From assembly GCA_035295745.1 (NCBI GenBank), contig DATGIL010000054.1, positions 62,001 to 126,000 on the forward strand: 64,000 nucleotides of DNA, read 5' to 3'. Every line of letters begins with the position of its first letter. The stretch's first letter is position 1. The notes under the pieces are model-generated. The model was not told the origin of the DNA, made no database searches, and worked only from the letters and a program-made list of their open reading frames with translations. Below, piece after piece: positions 8,570-17,996 of this stretch. The position numbers and the translations under genes are program-made. The stretch comes from JAIQFL01 sp035295745 (GTDB lineage Bacteria; Acidobacteriota; Terriglobia; Bryobacterales; Bryobacteraceae).

Positions 8570-9995
8570 CCCGGGCTTCGGCGAGGTTGGGATCGATGGC
8601 GAGCGCGCGTTCGAAGTCGGCGCGAGCCGCTTCGGTCTGACCGATCGCTTCGAGTGCGACGCCGCGGTTGTTCAGGTTGCGTGCATCGCGTGGATCGAGC
8701 GCGAGGGCGCGGCCAAACTCCTGCAGAGCGGCATCCGCCTGTCCTTCCCCAAGCAGCGTCTTGCCGATCTCTGCGGCGACCGCAGGGTCGTTGGGTGCGA
8801 GATTGCGGGCTTGGGCCAGCACCTCTAAGGCAGGCGCGGCCGGCAAAGCGCGGGCGAGCTGGATTCTGGGCCGGATTTTTGCCGGGGCCCGTTCCACAGC
8901 TTCGCGCCACAGTGATTCCTCAGTCGTCCAGACTTGCGTCCGCATGACTGTGATGGCTCCCAGGACCGTCGCGACCACCAGAAAAGGAATCAAGAGCTTA
9001 TCCAGTTTCCCGAGGGCGAGCGGAAGGGAGGCGGCAAATGCGAGCAGGGGCAGGTACATCCGGCGGTCGGCCGCCAGATCGGCAGCCGGAAAGATGCTGG
9101 AACTCGGAATTAGCAGTATGAAGCCTGCCAGCAGACAGAGCGCCCAGGGCGTTCTATGCTTTACGGCGAACGCAAGTGCGGCGAGAATCGCGGCCCACGC
9201 CGCGAGGCCGAGCCAGACGGCGGGCACGCGAATGTCCGGATCGACGGTAAAACCGTAAGGGATCACCAGAAAGCGCAGATATCGGAGGATCACGGGTCCT
9301 TGCGCGAGCAGGTAATTCCAGGGCGTAATTCCGGCTTGCGCGCCGGCAGGGGCTCCGGGAGTTACGGAAGTCGCATAGAGGACGCGTGCTCCCGCGGAAA
9401 GGGAAAGCAGCAGCATGGCGGCGATGGGCGCCCAGATTCGCGCCGGCGGGCCTTTCTCCGCGCGTGGCGCGCTGATGGAAAGAAGGGCCAGCACAAGAGG
9501 AAATGCGGCGACCTCCTCCTTGGCCAGCAGGGCTGCGGCAAACCAGGCGACGGCGACCCAATGGCGGCCGTTGATCCAGGCATATAGCGACGCCAACGTG
9601 AGGAGCGTGGCGAGAACGATGCTGCGCGCCCAGATGTAGTTCACGGCCTCGGCCTGAATCGGATGGATGGCAAAAATCATAGCGGCGACGAGAGCGGCTC
9701 GGGAAGGCAGAAGTCGCTTCAGACACTCGAAGGCCAGCATCACGGCGCTCAGGTGCAGCACCAGATTCAGGACGTGATAGCCGAGCGGATCGCGCCCGCC
9801 GACCTGGTAGTTCAACCAGAAGGTGAGATAGGTCAGAGGGCGGGTTTGACGCAGCGTCCACACGTCGAGCCAGCCGCCGGGAGAGGTCAGGGCAGGATCG
9901 GAGAAAATGGCATAATCGTCAAAGTGAAAACTCGAACCGAGCGAAGCGCTAAAGGCAACGAACGTGGCCAACAGCAAGGAAAGGCGAGCCCACAT
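8541..9995 (-). CDS. TMTC-like GT-C glycosyltransferase with C-terminal TPRs
   Basis: 484 residues with about ten hydrophobic segments followed by tetratricopeptide repeats at roughly 370-484. FHFDDYAIF near residue 23 is an acidic DD motif in the first luminal/periplasmic loop, as in GT-C O-mannosyltransferases (PMT/TMTC); TRPLTYLTFWLNYQVGG and FAIHPIQAEAVNYIWAR are typical of the TMTC/DUF1736 group. It probably transfers a sugar from a lipid donor to an extracytoplasmic acceptor; the acceptor is unknown. The start codon lies only 18 bp from the divergent nth start, so the two genes must share an overlapping promoter region. The 3' end overlaps the convergent zinc-ribbon gene by 29 bp. Confidence 0.78.
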   Translation of the reverse strand: MWARLSLLLATFVAFSASLGSSFHFDDYAIFSDPALTSPGGWLDVWTLRQTRPLTYLTFWLNYQVGGRDPLGYHVLNLVLHLSAVMLAFECLKRLLPSRAALVAAMIFAIHPIQAEAVNYIWARSIVLATLLTLASLYAWINGRHWVAVAWFAAALLAKEEVAAFPLVLALLSISAPRAEKGPPARIWAPIAAMLLLSLSAGARVLYATSVTPGAPAGAQAGITPWNYLLAQGPVILRYLRFLVIPYGFTVDPDIRVPAVWLGLAAWAAILAALAFAVKHRTPWALCLLAGFILLIPSSSIFPAADLAADRRMYLPLLAFAASLPLALGKLDKLLIPFLVVATVLGAITVMRTQVWTTEESLWREAVERAPAKIRPRIQLARALPAAPALEVLAQARNLAPNDPAVAAEIGKTLLGEGQADAALQEFGRALALDPRDARNLNNRGVALEAIGQTEAARADFERALAIDPNLAEARANLQKLPAR

Positions 9996-10013
9996 GATCT
10001 CTTACGAGCTTAC

Positions 10014-10673
10014 GTGAAACGCCCGAAGAACGCAGCGGAACGGAAGGCGCGTGTGGCCGAGATCCTGGAGCGCCTGGACCAGATGTACCCCGGCGCCACT
10101 TGCGCACTGCTGCACCACAATCCGTGGGAATTGCTAGTAGCGACGATTCTTTCGGCGCAGTGCACCGACAAGCGGGTGAACGAGGTGACGCCGGGTCTTT
10201 TTGCCAAGTACCCGACGCCAGCCGATTTTGCCGCGGTGCGTCCTGAGGTGCTGGCCAACGACATTCGTAGCACCGGCTTCTTCAACAACAAAGCGAAGTC
10301 GATTGTGGGAGCAGCGAAGCGGGTGATGGCGGAGTTCGGTGGAGCGGTACCGAAGACGATCGAGGACATGCTGACGATTCCCGGCGCGGCGCGCAAGACG
10401 GCGAACGTGGTGCTGGGGACGGCGTACGGGATCGCGTCGGGCGTAGTAGTGGACACGCACGTGCAGCGCATCTCGGCGCGGCTCGATCTGACGAAGCAAA
10501 CGGACCCGGTGAAGATCGAGCAGGATCTGATGAAGATTATTCCGAAGGAGAAGTGGATTCTGTTTTCACACCAGGTGATTCTGCATGGGCGCGCGCTGTG
10601 CATCGCACGGAGTCCGAAATGCGCAGAGTGCGGATTGAATTCGCTCTGCTATGCGAAGGATAAGACGGCATAG
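10014..10673 (+). CDS. nth: Endonuclease III (DNA glycosylase/AP lyase)
   Basis: 219 residues from the GTG at 10014; the frame stays open much farther upstream but that stretch is antisense to the TMTC-like gene. Base-excision-repair enzyme for oxidised pyrimidines. The helix-hairpin-helix with catalytic Lys reads PGAARKTANVV, the catalytic Asp is in VVVDTHVQRIS, and the C terminus carries a C-x6-C-x2-C-x5-C [4Fe-4S] motif. The hairpin reads GAA where E. coli has GVG, but the Lys and Asp are intact. QCTDKRVNEVTP is a family hallmark. Confidence 0.93.
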   Translation: MKRPKNAAERKARVAEILERLDQMYPGATCALLHHNPWELLVATILSAQCTDKRVNEVTPGLFAKYPTPADFAAVRPEVLANDIRSTGFFNNKAKSIVGAAKRVMAEFGGAVPKTIEDMLTIPGAARKTANVVLGTAYGIASGVVVDTHVQRISARLDLTKQTDPVKIEQDLMKIIPKEKWILFSHQVILHGRALCIARSPKCAECGLNSLCYAKDKTA

Positions 10674-10680
10674 CGCGTTC

Positions 10681-10732
10681 GTGGCGCAGAGACTCTTCTC
10701 TGCCGCCTCGGCACTCCTGCCGGGGCTTTTCG
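10681..10732 (-). repeat. Double-hairpin dispersed repeat, copy A
   Basis: About 51 bp containing two adjacent hairpins: GCAGAGACTCTTCTCTGC (10686-10703) and a second stem around CGGCACTCCTGCCG. It is the reverse complement of copies B, C and E. It lies just behind nth. Confidence 0.75.
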
Positions 10733-10790
10733 ATCGGTCCGAAACGATCGAGGGCAGGAGCCTTCGTTCAGCAGACTTGGTGGACAACCA

Positions 10791-10840
10791 AAAAGCGTCG
10801 AGATGAGTCTCGACGCGGCAAACAGGAGTGTTTGCGCCAC
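10791..10840 (+). repeat. Double-hairpin dispersed repeat, copy B
   Basis: AAAAGC, stem GCGTCGAGA-tgag-TCTCGACGC, stem GCAAACA-ggag-TGTTTGC, then GCGCCAC. It faces copy A across 58 bp, between the convergent ends of nth and the VWFA gene. The pair could fold into a bidirectional terminator or a larger hairpin, which is inference. Confidence 0.75.
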
Positions 10841-10842
10841 TT

Positions 10843-12576
10843 TTAATTGAGCGGCACGGTGAGGGAGCCCACTTTACCGGAGCCGCGGTCGAACACCACA
10901 ACGCGCAACTCGACGGCGTGCGGCGCCACGTCTAGCATCTTGGTGATGGAGAGGCCGTCGCGGAAGATCAGTTCGTAACGCTGCTGGTCGAGTGAGAGAC
11001 CGAGCGGGGTGGTGGTCAATCCCAAATCGCTACCGTCGGCGGCACGTTGCGCGAAAACCAGGTCGAGTGCGCCCGTCCACCGGTCCCCCTTCTTCTCAAG
11101 GAGCAGATCGCGGGGCTCCAGCGCGACTTGCATGCGGATGGTTCCTGGCTTGTCGCCCTTCTCCAGTCCAGCGATGAGCCCGATTGCGGTGGCCGGCAGA
11201 GGGCTCCACAAGACGTCGCGGACCTGTGCGCCGCGTTCCTGCGCAGTGAGTTGCGAGTCGGGTACAGCCAGATACCCGCGGCGGTAACGAAGCTCCACGT
11301 CTTTCCGCTTCACCTGAACTTTGAGGTTGTGGTACTTCGAATCGAGCGAGGAGGACTCGGGGTAGAATCCGAGCGTGTACGTGACTTCGCCGTCCTGGAT
11401 GGCCGACTGAATCGCCTGGCGAATGCCATTGGTGTTCTGGAAAACCAGGCCGCCGGTGCTGTCGGCCATCGTGTGGAGCGCCGTGCTACTGGTGTTGATA
11501 GTGGAGGTGAGCTTGGGGGGCGTGCGCGCGGCGGATCCGGAGATGCCGTAGTTCTGCTCCACCGTCATCGATTTGACCATGCCAGTGAGGCCCCGGGCGT
11601 CGACCGCATAAACTGCTACGTTGGCGTTGTTCAGTGCTCGCGTGGCGCGCATGGCGGCTTCGGTGAAGTTCATCTGAGTGCGCGCCGGGCTGCCGTCCCG
11701 ATCGTTGGCGCCGTAAAGCGTGGTGCTCTGCGACATGCCGCCCTTCTTCTTGGCAGCCGTGACACCGGAGATGTCGTCATCGAACGCGGTATCTTCCGAA
11801 TTCGTCTGACCGTCGCCGATGTGGCCGATGACGAAGGGGAAACTGGCGGAGATCCAGATGAGGCTCTTGCGTCCGGGGATGTGGCCGATGTGGTTGGCGA
11901 TGGCTTCCATGGCCGCTGCCGTGGTCTCCGCTCGCATGCGAACGGTGTAGTCGGAGACCAGGTCGTTCATGTGATTGTTGATGGCGTCCTGGATGATTTT
12001 GTCGGTACCGATGCCATCGGGGGCGTCGGAAAGGGGCGCGCCGGCGGCCTCCGCGAGGCCTATATTCTCGCCGCTATACCGGTTTACGACCGCAGCCAGG
12101 CGCTTGGCGTCGCTAGTGAAGTCGTTCAGCACGTGCAGCTTAGTGCCGAGGGTGTACACGGCGACTCGATCTTCGGGGCGGATCTGTTTCAGAAACTGGA
12201 GAAACTCCTGTTTGGCGAACTGCTGGTCGCGGATCTCGGTGTTTAACGCGTCGAGCAGGACTACGGTCACGTTGACGGGAGTCTCGCCGGCGCCATTCGG
12301 GCGGTTGGTGACGACTCCGCCGGCGGCCTGCTGTGGTGTCTGCGCGACTGATTCGGGAGGAGCGACATTTTTGGAGAAGAAGGCGATCTTCCGCGGCTTC
12401 CCGTTTTCGAGAATGGTGAAATCCTCTTTAGCCAGGTCACTCACGGGGCCGCTCTTGTCACGCACGATAACATTCAATTCCACCAGGCGCGTGGTGACGC
12501 GGGCGATGGGTTGATTGGAGTCCTGCGCCAGCAGCGCGCATACGATTGCGGCGGGCAGGAAGCGATGAGGCTTCAC
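10843..12576 (-). CDS. VWFA-related exported protein (TIGR03436 type)
   Basis: 577 residues from a GTG at 12576, which overlaps the TGA of the upstream alginate-lyase-like gene (GTGA). The start gives a signal peptide (MKPHRFLPAAIVCALLAQ). The N-terminal half has the acidobacterial VWFA signature TTRLVELNVIVRDKSGPVSDL.KEDFTILENGKP-like pattern, then a von Willebrand A fold (VTVVLLDALNT...). The C-terminal region is beta-rich. The frame extends further upstream but only antisense to the neighbour. TIGR03436 proteins are expanded in Solibacter; their role is unknown, with adhesion or protein binding at the surface assumed from the fold. Confidence 0.85.
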   Translation of the reverse strand: MKPHRFLPAAIVCALLAQDSNQPIARVTTRLVELNVIVRDKSGPVSDLAKEDFTILENGKPRKIAFFSKNVAPPESVAQTPQQAAGGVVTNRPNGAGETPVNVTVVLLDALNTEIRDQQFAKQEFLQFLKQIRPEDRVAVYTLGTKLHVLNDFTSDAKRLAAVVNRYSGENIGLAEAAGAPLSDAPDGIGTDKIIQDAINNHMNDLVSDYTVRMRAETTAAAMEAIANHIGHIPGRKSLIWISASFPFVIGHIGDGQTNSEDTAFDDDISGVTAAKKKGGMSQSTTLYGANDRDGSPARTQMNFTEAAMRATRALNNANVAVYAVDARGLTGMVKSMTVEQNYGISGSAARTPPKLTSTINTSSTALHTMADSTGGLVFQNTNGIRQAIQSAIQDGEVTYTLGFYPESSSLDSKYHNLKVQVKRKDVELRYRRGYLAVPDSQLTAQERGAQVRDVLWSPLPATAIGLIAGLEKGDKPGTIRMQVALEPRDLLLEKKGDRWTGALDLVFAQRAADGSDLGLTTTPLGLSLDQQRYELIFRDGLSITKMLDVAPHAVELRVVVFDRGSGKVGSLTVPLN

Positions 12577-13781
12577 GACTTCGATCCCCGAACCACGAGG
12601 TCCACCCATTGCACCCAGGAGGCCTGGGACCGCGGCAGGGCGCGATACCCGGCGAGCAGTTCTTCCGACTTGAGCCCCACGCCTGCGAGTCCGGGAAAGA
12701 TCGTGCTGTCGGGATCGAATTTGGTGATCTGCTGTTTGCTCCACGTGTCCGGGTGGCCCACATACGGCATCAGATAGTGGAACGATTTCTCGATGCCGAG
12801 TCCCGCCGCCGTGCGGAAGTTCCAGAGACTCACACCATTGACCTCGGCGATGCGGCAGAGCACGGAGAACGCGTCGAGATTCATCGCCGAATACGACAGC
12901 GATTGAGTGCGCTCCTCTTCGCGCGGGCAACTGCCATCAGCCTTCACTTCGGTGGGGACGAGGTAGGTGCGGTAATGCTCCCAAGCCATCTGTTTCATGG
13001 CCTGATCGCCGGCGAGTGTGGCATACGCGGCCACTTGTGCGGTCCACCAGGTGGCGTGGTTGTTGCCCGACTTCTTCTCGTCGAGTCCTTTCTGGCTGGT
13101 GTTCATCCACTTCATGTAGTCGGCGAACCAGGTGCGTACGCCATCGCCGAGCTTCGCAACGAGCATGCCTGACTGTTCGAGAAGCATCACGCCCTGGGCC
13201 GTATGGATCATCGATACGGTATCGATAATGCCGGTACCGCGGCCGGTGTTGATGCCGCGGACGGCCTGTCCGTACTCCAGATTCGGGTTCATGCGAGTCT
13301 TGGGGTCCACGAACCAGACGGAGAGAATCCGGGCCGCATGCTCGCCGTAGCGGCGGTCACCGAGAAGGCTGCCCAGGCCGAGCGACATCACTGCGGTGCA
13401 GAGGCTTCCCAAGTCATTGCGATTGTTCAGATAGCGGTCGGGATTGCGCTCGCCGTCCTTGCGGATGTAAGGGCCTTTGGGATTTTTGGGATCGGGCCAC
13501 CAGTAAGGCCCTTCGCTGTAGTAGTCGTTAGGGCCGGCTTTAATGAAGTCCGGGCGATGATAGGTGACGCTCCACGGACCTTTCTTCAGGGCGGCGTCGG
13601 CATTCTTACGCACGAGGGCGGCGATGGAACTGAGGGAGGAATCGCGGCCCAGGGCCGTGCGCAGATGCGCCACCTGAGTGGGCGAGGCGAGGATGCAAGG
13701 TGTGTCTGGGGCGGCGCAGGCCGGCCGCGCCAGGAGGGCCGCTGCGGAAAGGCAGAAGTGCCGGCGAGAAAGCTCGGACAT
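12573..13781 (-). CDS. Alginate lyase family protein (PL5-like alpha/alpha toroid)
   Basis: 402 residues starting MSELSRRHFCLSAA, with a twin-arginine-like SRRHF signal peptide that ends near ACAAP. Motifs typical of the Alginate_lyase (PF05426) fold are visible: GPYWWPDPKNPKGPYIRKDGE, NNHATWWTAQVAAYA and the central His/Asn/Arg positions, consistent with periplasmic uronate polysaccharide cleavage. Its substrate cannot be told from sequence. It begins 10 bp after the YkgJ-like gene and overlaps the VWFA gene by 4 bp, so the three form a minus-strand operon. Confidence 0.82.
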   Translation of the reverse strand: MSELSRRHFCLSAAALLARPACAAPDTPCILASPTQVAHLRTALGRDSSLSSIAALVRKNADAALKKGPWSVTYHRPDFIKAGPNDYYSEGPYWWPDPKNPKGPYIRKDGERNPDRYLNNRNDLGSLCTAVMSLGLGSLLGDRRYGEHAARILSVWFVDPKTRMNPNLEYGQAVRGINTGRGTGIIDTVSMIHTAQGVMLLEQSGMLVAKLGDGVRTWFADYMKWMNTSQKGLDEKKSGNNHATWWTAQVAAYATLAGDQAMKQMAWEHYRTYLVPTEVKADGSCPREEERTQSLSYSAMNLDAFSVLCRIAEVNGVSLWNFRTAAGLGIEKSFHYLMPYVGHPDTWSKQQITKFDPDSTIFPGLAGVGLKSEELLAGYRALPRSQASWVQWVDLVVRGSKS

Positions 13782-13791
13782 GCCGTATAGC

Positions 13792-14298
13792 TTATCGCGT
13801 AAAGCCCAGTTGTTTCTTGAACGCTTCGAGCGAATTGTAGACGATGGGGCAGTAGCAGGCGCGGTCGATGAACTGCCACATGCGGCTGGCAATGGAGCCG
13901 GTGCCGCGGACCATGTGCGGAAATCGCTGGCAGGTCTCGGGACGCTCCTCGTAGACCGTGCAGGTGTTGCCATCGAGGAAGACGCACCCACGGTCCGCGG
14001 TGCGGCGCAGGATAGTGCCTTCTTCCGCGCTCTGGGTGGTGTATTCGGCGAGGAACTGTGCGGGCTTGATCCGCAGGAAGCGTGCCAGGCGCTCCACGTC
14101 GCGCTCGGAGACGGTAGTGGTGGCGACTCGGCAGCAGTTCGCGCATTGGGTGCAATCGATCTGCTCTTCGATCTCTTCGGCGACGCGGCGCAGAATGCGG
14201 TCGGAGTGGTCGCGTGCTTTCATGTGGCGCCGGAAGCGTTCATTTTCGGGGCGCTTCTTTTCGCCGAGGAGACGGATTTGGACGAGATCGGTGATCAT
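13792..14298 (-). CDS. YkgJ-family cysteine cluster protein
   Basis: 168 residues with the CxxCxxCC metal-binding cluster (CTQCANCC) and downstream cysteines in CVFLDGNTCTVYEERPETCQRFP, the signature of the CxxCxxCC/YkgJ (PF03692) Zn- or Fe-chelating family. Function unproven; members are thought to bind a metal or Fe-S cluster. First gene of a three-gene minus-strand group with the alginate-lyase-like and VWFA genes; divergent from the amidase. Confidence 0.85.
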   Translation of the reverse strand: MITDLVQIRLLGEKKRPENERFRRHMKARDHSDRILRRVAEEIEEQIDCTQCANCCRVATTTVSERDVERLARFLRIKPAQFLAEYTTQSAEEGTILRRTADRGCVFLDGNTCTVYEERPETCQRFPHMVRGTGSIASRMWQFIDRACYCPIVYNSLEAFKKQLGFTR

Positions 14299-14354
14299 GG
14301 ATGTTGCAAATTGCGGCGCAGGTAGCTCGGTACTTTCATGATATCGTTTCAGGG

Positions 14355-15833
14355 GTGAATCGCCGTTCCTTTCTGATCAGCGCCGTCGCCACGGCCGCCG
14401 TTTCCCACAATGCGGGCGCTCAATCGCCCGAGATCGAAGAGATCACAATCGCGGATCTCGCGCGCGTTTCGGCTCGGGAAGCTACCGAACGGTATCTTGC
14501 GCGCATCCGGGAACTGGATGGCGGGTTGCGCTCCGTGATCGAAGTCAATCCCGATGCGCTGGCCATCGCCGCCGAACTCGACCGAGGACCGCGGAAGGGG
14601 CCGCTGCACGGCGTCCCGGTACTGCTCAAGGACAATATCGATACCGGCGACCGTATGAAGACAACGGCGGGATCGCTCGCCCTGGTGGATGCACCCGCGC
14701 CTCGCGACGCCGCGCTGGTGGAACGCCTGCGCAATGCGGGAGCGGTGATCCTGGGGAAAACCAATTTGAGCGAATGGGCGAATTTCCGTTCGACGCATTC
14801 AATGAGCGGGTGGAGTGGGCGCGGCGGCCAGACGCGCAATCCGTATGCGCCCGATCGTAGCCCGTGCGGATCGAGTTCGGGGTCGGGAGTGGCGGCTTCG
14901 GCGAATCTGTGCGCGGTCGCAGTAGGTACCGAGACGGACGGGTCGGTGGTCTGCCCCTCGTCGATGAACGGGATTGTGGGAATCAAGCCGACGGTCGGGC
15001 TGATTTCGGGGCGCGGAATCGTTCCGATCTCGCATAGTCAGGATACGGCCGGGCCCATGGCGCGCACGGTGCGCGATGCGGCGATTCTGCTGGGTGTGCT
15101 GGCTGAGGGTCCGCACGCCGAGGCCGACTATACAAAATTTCTAGATCCGAACGGTTTGCGCGGGGCGCGGCTCGGCGTGGCGCGGAAGTTCTTCGGGATA
15201 ACAGCGGATGTGGATCGCCTGATGGAGGCCGCGATCGGCGAGATGAAACGCATGGGAGCGGAGATTATCGATCCTGCTGACCTGCCTTCTCATGGCAAGT
15301 TCGGCGACTCCGAGCTTGACGTGCTGCTGTACGAGTTCAAAGCGGACTTGAACGCGTACCTGGCGGCCCGCGGTACCGGGTTGAGTCTCGAGAGGCTGAT
15401 GGAATTCAATAAGGCGCACGCGGCGGAGGAGATGCCGTATTTCGAGCAGGAGCTGTTTGAGAAGGCGCAGGCGAAGGGGCCGCTCAGCGATTCGGCCTAT
15501 AAGAAAGCTCTGGCGATGAATCACAAGCTGTCGCGTGCGGATGGCATCGATGCGGTACTCAGGAAGCATCGCGTGGATGCGATCGTTGCGCCGACGGCGG
15601 GCCCGGCATTTCTGATCGATAACGTAAACGGCGATCACGATACGGGAGGCTGCTCACCGCCGGCGGCCGTGGCGGGCTATCCGCACATCACGGTGCCGGC
15701 CGGATTCGTGCGCGGGCTTCCCGTGGGGATCTCATTTTTCGGTGCGGCATGGAACGAATCTGGTCTGTTGAAATTGGCCTTCGCGTTCGAGCAGGGCACG
15801 CATGCGAGGAAGAAGCCTGCCGGATTGCGGTAA
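14355..15833 (+). CDS. Exported amidase (amidase signature family)
   Basis: 492 residues from a GTG that yields MNRRSFLISAVATAAVSHNAGAQ, a Tat-like signal peptide. The amidase signature Ser-cisSer-Lys triad is present: Lys in PVLLKDNID, and CGSSSGSGVAAS followed by GTETDGSVVCPSS. The family hydrolyses carboxamides; exported members in acidobacteria are of unknown substrate. An in-frame earlier codon at 14301 would precede the signal peptide and is not preferred. Followed by purA after 20 bp. Confidence 0.88.
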   Translation: MNRRSFLISAVATAAVSHNAGAQSPEIEEITIADLARVSAREATERYLARIRELDGGLRSVIEVNPDALAIAAELDRGPRKGPLHGVPVLLKDNIDTGDRMKTTAGSLALVDAPAPRDAALVERLRNAGAVILGKTNLSEWANFRSTHSMSGWSGRGGQTRNPYAPDRSPCGSSSGSGVAASANLCAVAVGTETDGSVVCPSSMNGIVGIKPTVGLISGRGIVPISHSQDTAGPMARTVRDAAILLGVLAEGPHAEADYTKFLDPNGLRGARLGVARKFFGITADVDRLMEAAIGEMKRMGAEIIDPADLPSHGKFGDSELDVLLYEFKADLNAYLAARGTGLSLERLMEFNKAHAAEEMPYFEQELFEKAQAKGPLSDSAYKKALAMNHKLSRADGIDAVLRKHRVDAIVAPTAGPAFLIDNVNGDHDTGGCSPPAAVAGYPHITVPAGFVRGLPVGISFFGAAWNESGLLKLAFAFEQGTHARKKPAGLR

Positions 15834-15853
15834 AATAGATAGGTTTGTTCAAA

Positions 15854-17185
15854 ATGGGAAACGTAATTATCCTGGGCTCCCAATGGGGAGACGAGGGCAA
15901 GGGAAAGATCGTCGATCTCTTCTCCGATCGCTTTGATATCGTCGCGCGTTACCAGGGCGGACACAACGCCGGACACACGGTTTTCATTGGCGAAAAGAAG
16001 TTCGTACTGAAGCTGATTCCGAGTGGGATTCTTCGCCCGGGCAAACAGGCGGTGATCGGAAACGGCCTGGTGATCGATCCAGCCGCACTACTTGCGGAGA
16101 TTCAAGCTCTGGAATCCGTTGGAGTTTCCGTGGCCGCCAACCTGTCGATCAGTAACCGTGCCCACGTGTTATTTCCGGCGCACCGCATGATGGAGAAGCT
16201 GTCCGAGGGACGTCCTGGACGGGTCTCGATCGGCACTACTTCGCGGGGAATCGGGCCTTGCTACGAGGACAAGATCGCGCGCCGCGGGATTCGCATTGCC
16301 GATCTGCTCGACACGGCATTCTTCCGGGAGCAGTACGACTCGGTGATGGAAGAGAAGGTGGCGATCGCCAAAACTTTCGGCATTTACCAGGAGATGGACC
16401 TCGCCGCGATTCGCAATGAATATGAAGCTTTCGCCGAAGCGATAAGGCCGATGGTCTGCGACACGGCCGCGCTGCTGAACCAGGCGATTCGCGATGGCAA
16501 GACGGTGCTATTCGAGGGCGCTCAAGGCACGATGTTGGACGTGGACCACGGCACGTACCCCTTCGTCACGTCGTCGAGTGCGAGTGCGGGCGGTGCGTGC
16601 ACCGGTACGGGTGTTCCGCCCACGCGGATTCACGGCGTGATCGGCGTATCGAAGGCCTACGTCACGCGCGTGGGTGCGGGGCCGTTTCCCACGGAAGCGC
16701 TGGACGGCGCAGGCGAACAGATTCGCGCGCGCGGGAACGAATTCGGGGCGGTGACCGGGAGGCCTCGGCGCTGCGGCTGGTTCGACGTGCCGTTGTTGCG
16801 GTACACCGCCGCGATCAACGGCTTCGACAGCCTGGTGGTGACGAAGCTCGATGTTCTGGATGAGTTCGACCGCATTCCGGTATGCGTGGGGTACCGGCAT
16901 GGCAACGAAGTGGTGTCGGATATGCCTGCGACGGTCAGAGAGATCGCCGAAATCGAGCCGGTGTTCGAGTGTGTTCCCGGCTGGAGCCAGTCGACTTTCG
17001 GAATCTCATCGTATGACGATCTGCCGGCGAAGGCGAAGGACTATCTCGCCTTCCTGGAAGAGAAGACTGGCGTGGAGATCGGCTGCGTTTCGACGGGACC
17101 CGAGCGGAATCAGACGATCGTGCGGACAGGATCGCGTTTGGAGCAACTCATTTCGGCGCGGGTTCGCGAGGGCTCAGCGGGTTAG
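15854..17185 (+). CDS. purA: Adenylosuccinate synthetase
   Basis: 443 residues. Converts IMP and aspartate to adenylosuccinate with GTP in AMP biosynthesis. The P-loop GDEGKGK is at 12-18 with the catalytic Asp13, and GTTSRGIGPCYEDK plus the C-terminal specificity region are present. The ATG at 15854 gives the canonical start MGNVIILGSQWGDEG; a TTG 9 bases upstream is less likely. Ends inside the convergent rsmE gene (12-bp overlap). Confidence 0.96.
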   Translation: MGNVIILGSQWGDEGKGKIVDLFSDRFDIVARYQGGHNAGHTVFIGEKKFVLKLIPSGILRPGKQAVIGNGLVIDPAALLAEIQALESVGVSVAANLSISNRAHVLFPAHRMMEKLSEGRPGRVSIGTTSRGIGPCYEDKIARRGIRIADLLDTAFFREQYDSVMEEKVAIAKTFGIYQEMDLAAIRNEYEAFAEAIRPMVCDTAALLNQAIRDGKTVLFEGAQGTMLDVDHGTYPFVTSSSASAGGACTGTGVPPTRIHGVIGVSKAYVTRVGAGPFPTEALDGAGEQIRARGNEFGAVTGRPRRCGWFDVPLLRYTAAINGFDSLVVTKLDVLDEFDRIPVCVGYRHGNEVVSDMPATVREIAEIEPVFECVPGWSQSTFGISSYDDLPAKAKDYLAFLEEKTGVEIGCVSTGPERNQTIVRTGSRLEQLISARVREGSAG

Positions 17186-17896
17186 CCAGGCGTTGGCGAG
17201 GACCGCAATCGCGGCAATTGCGGCGGTTTCAGCGCGAAGTATGAGGGGTCCGAGCGAGGCGGCTTTCCAGCCGGCCGTGGCAGCGGCCTGGCGCTCCGAG
17301 TCGATCCATCCGCCTTCCGGGCCGACCAGCAATGCGACGTTGTCGCTGGGTACCCGATGGTCGGGCAGCCTCTGTAGGAGCGGCGGCGCTGTGGTCTCTT
17401 CGAGGAAATAGCGATGGTCCGCATCGATGACGAGGCCGCGATCGAATTTAACCGCCGGTAGAATCTCGGGGCTGCGGACCCGCCGCGATTGCTGGCTGCT
17501 CTCGCGGGCGACTCGGGTCCACCGTTCGGCCCGTTTGCGCGACGCGTCCAGCAGGCCTTTTTCGCAGCGGGCGGACTCGATGGGGAGTACTCGATCGACG
17601 CCGAGTTCGGTGGCCTTCTCGAGCATCCACTCAAAGCGGTCGAACTTGATGAGCGCCACGCAGAGAGTGAGGAGGAGTGGCAGACTGACGGACTCGATGG
17701 GCTCGATGATGCGGAAGACGACTCGGTCGCCGCGTGATTCCGCAATCTCTGCCAGGTAGGCGGATTGGTTGTCGGAGATCTCGTAGCGCTGGCCGGCCTC
17801 GGCGCGCAGGACGCGGGTCAGGTGCCGCGCGTCCTCACCGTGTAGTTCGGCGGTTCCTGCGCGAATCGTATCTACGAAGAATCGTCTCCGGGCCAC
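17174..17896 (-). CDS. rsmE: 16S rRNA (uracil-1498-N3)-methyltransferase
   Basis: 240 residues, normal for RsmE, a SPOUT-class methyltransferase modifying U1498 of 16S rRNA. The N-terminal RRFFVDTIRAG...HLTRVLRAEAGQ PUA-like domain and the SAM-knot motifs LVGPEGGWIDSE and LGPLILRAETAAIAA are clear. GTG start at 17896. Divergent from ruvA with a 170-bp spacer containing dispersed repeat copy C. Confidence 0.93.
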   Translation of the reverse strand: MARRRFFVDTIRAGTAELHGEDARHLTRVLRAEAGQRYEISDNQSAYLAEIAESRGDRVVFRIIEPIESVSLPLLLTLCVALIKFDRFEWMLEKATELGVDRVLPIESARCEKGLLDASRKRAERWTRVARESSQQSRRVRSPEILPAVKFDRGLVIDADHRYFLEETTAPPLLQRLPDHRVPSDNVALLVGPEGGWIDSERQAAATAGWKAASLGPLILRAETAAIAAIAVLANAWLTR

Positions 17897-17996
17897 GTTC
17901 TTATTCTAGTGGGCGAGCGCGGGACGGCGCCGGGAAAAGCAGAGTCGAAAACCGCTTCGTGGCATCGCAATTTCGGACTCGCGTGCCCGGCCCCGC

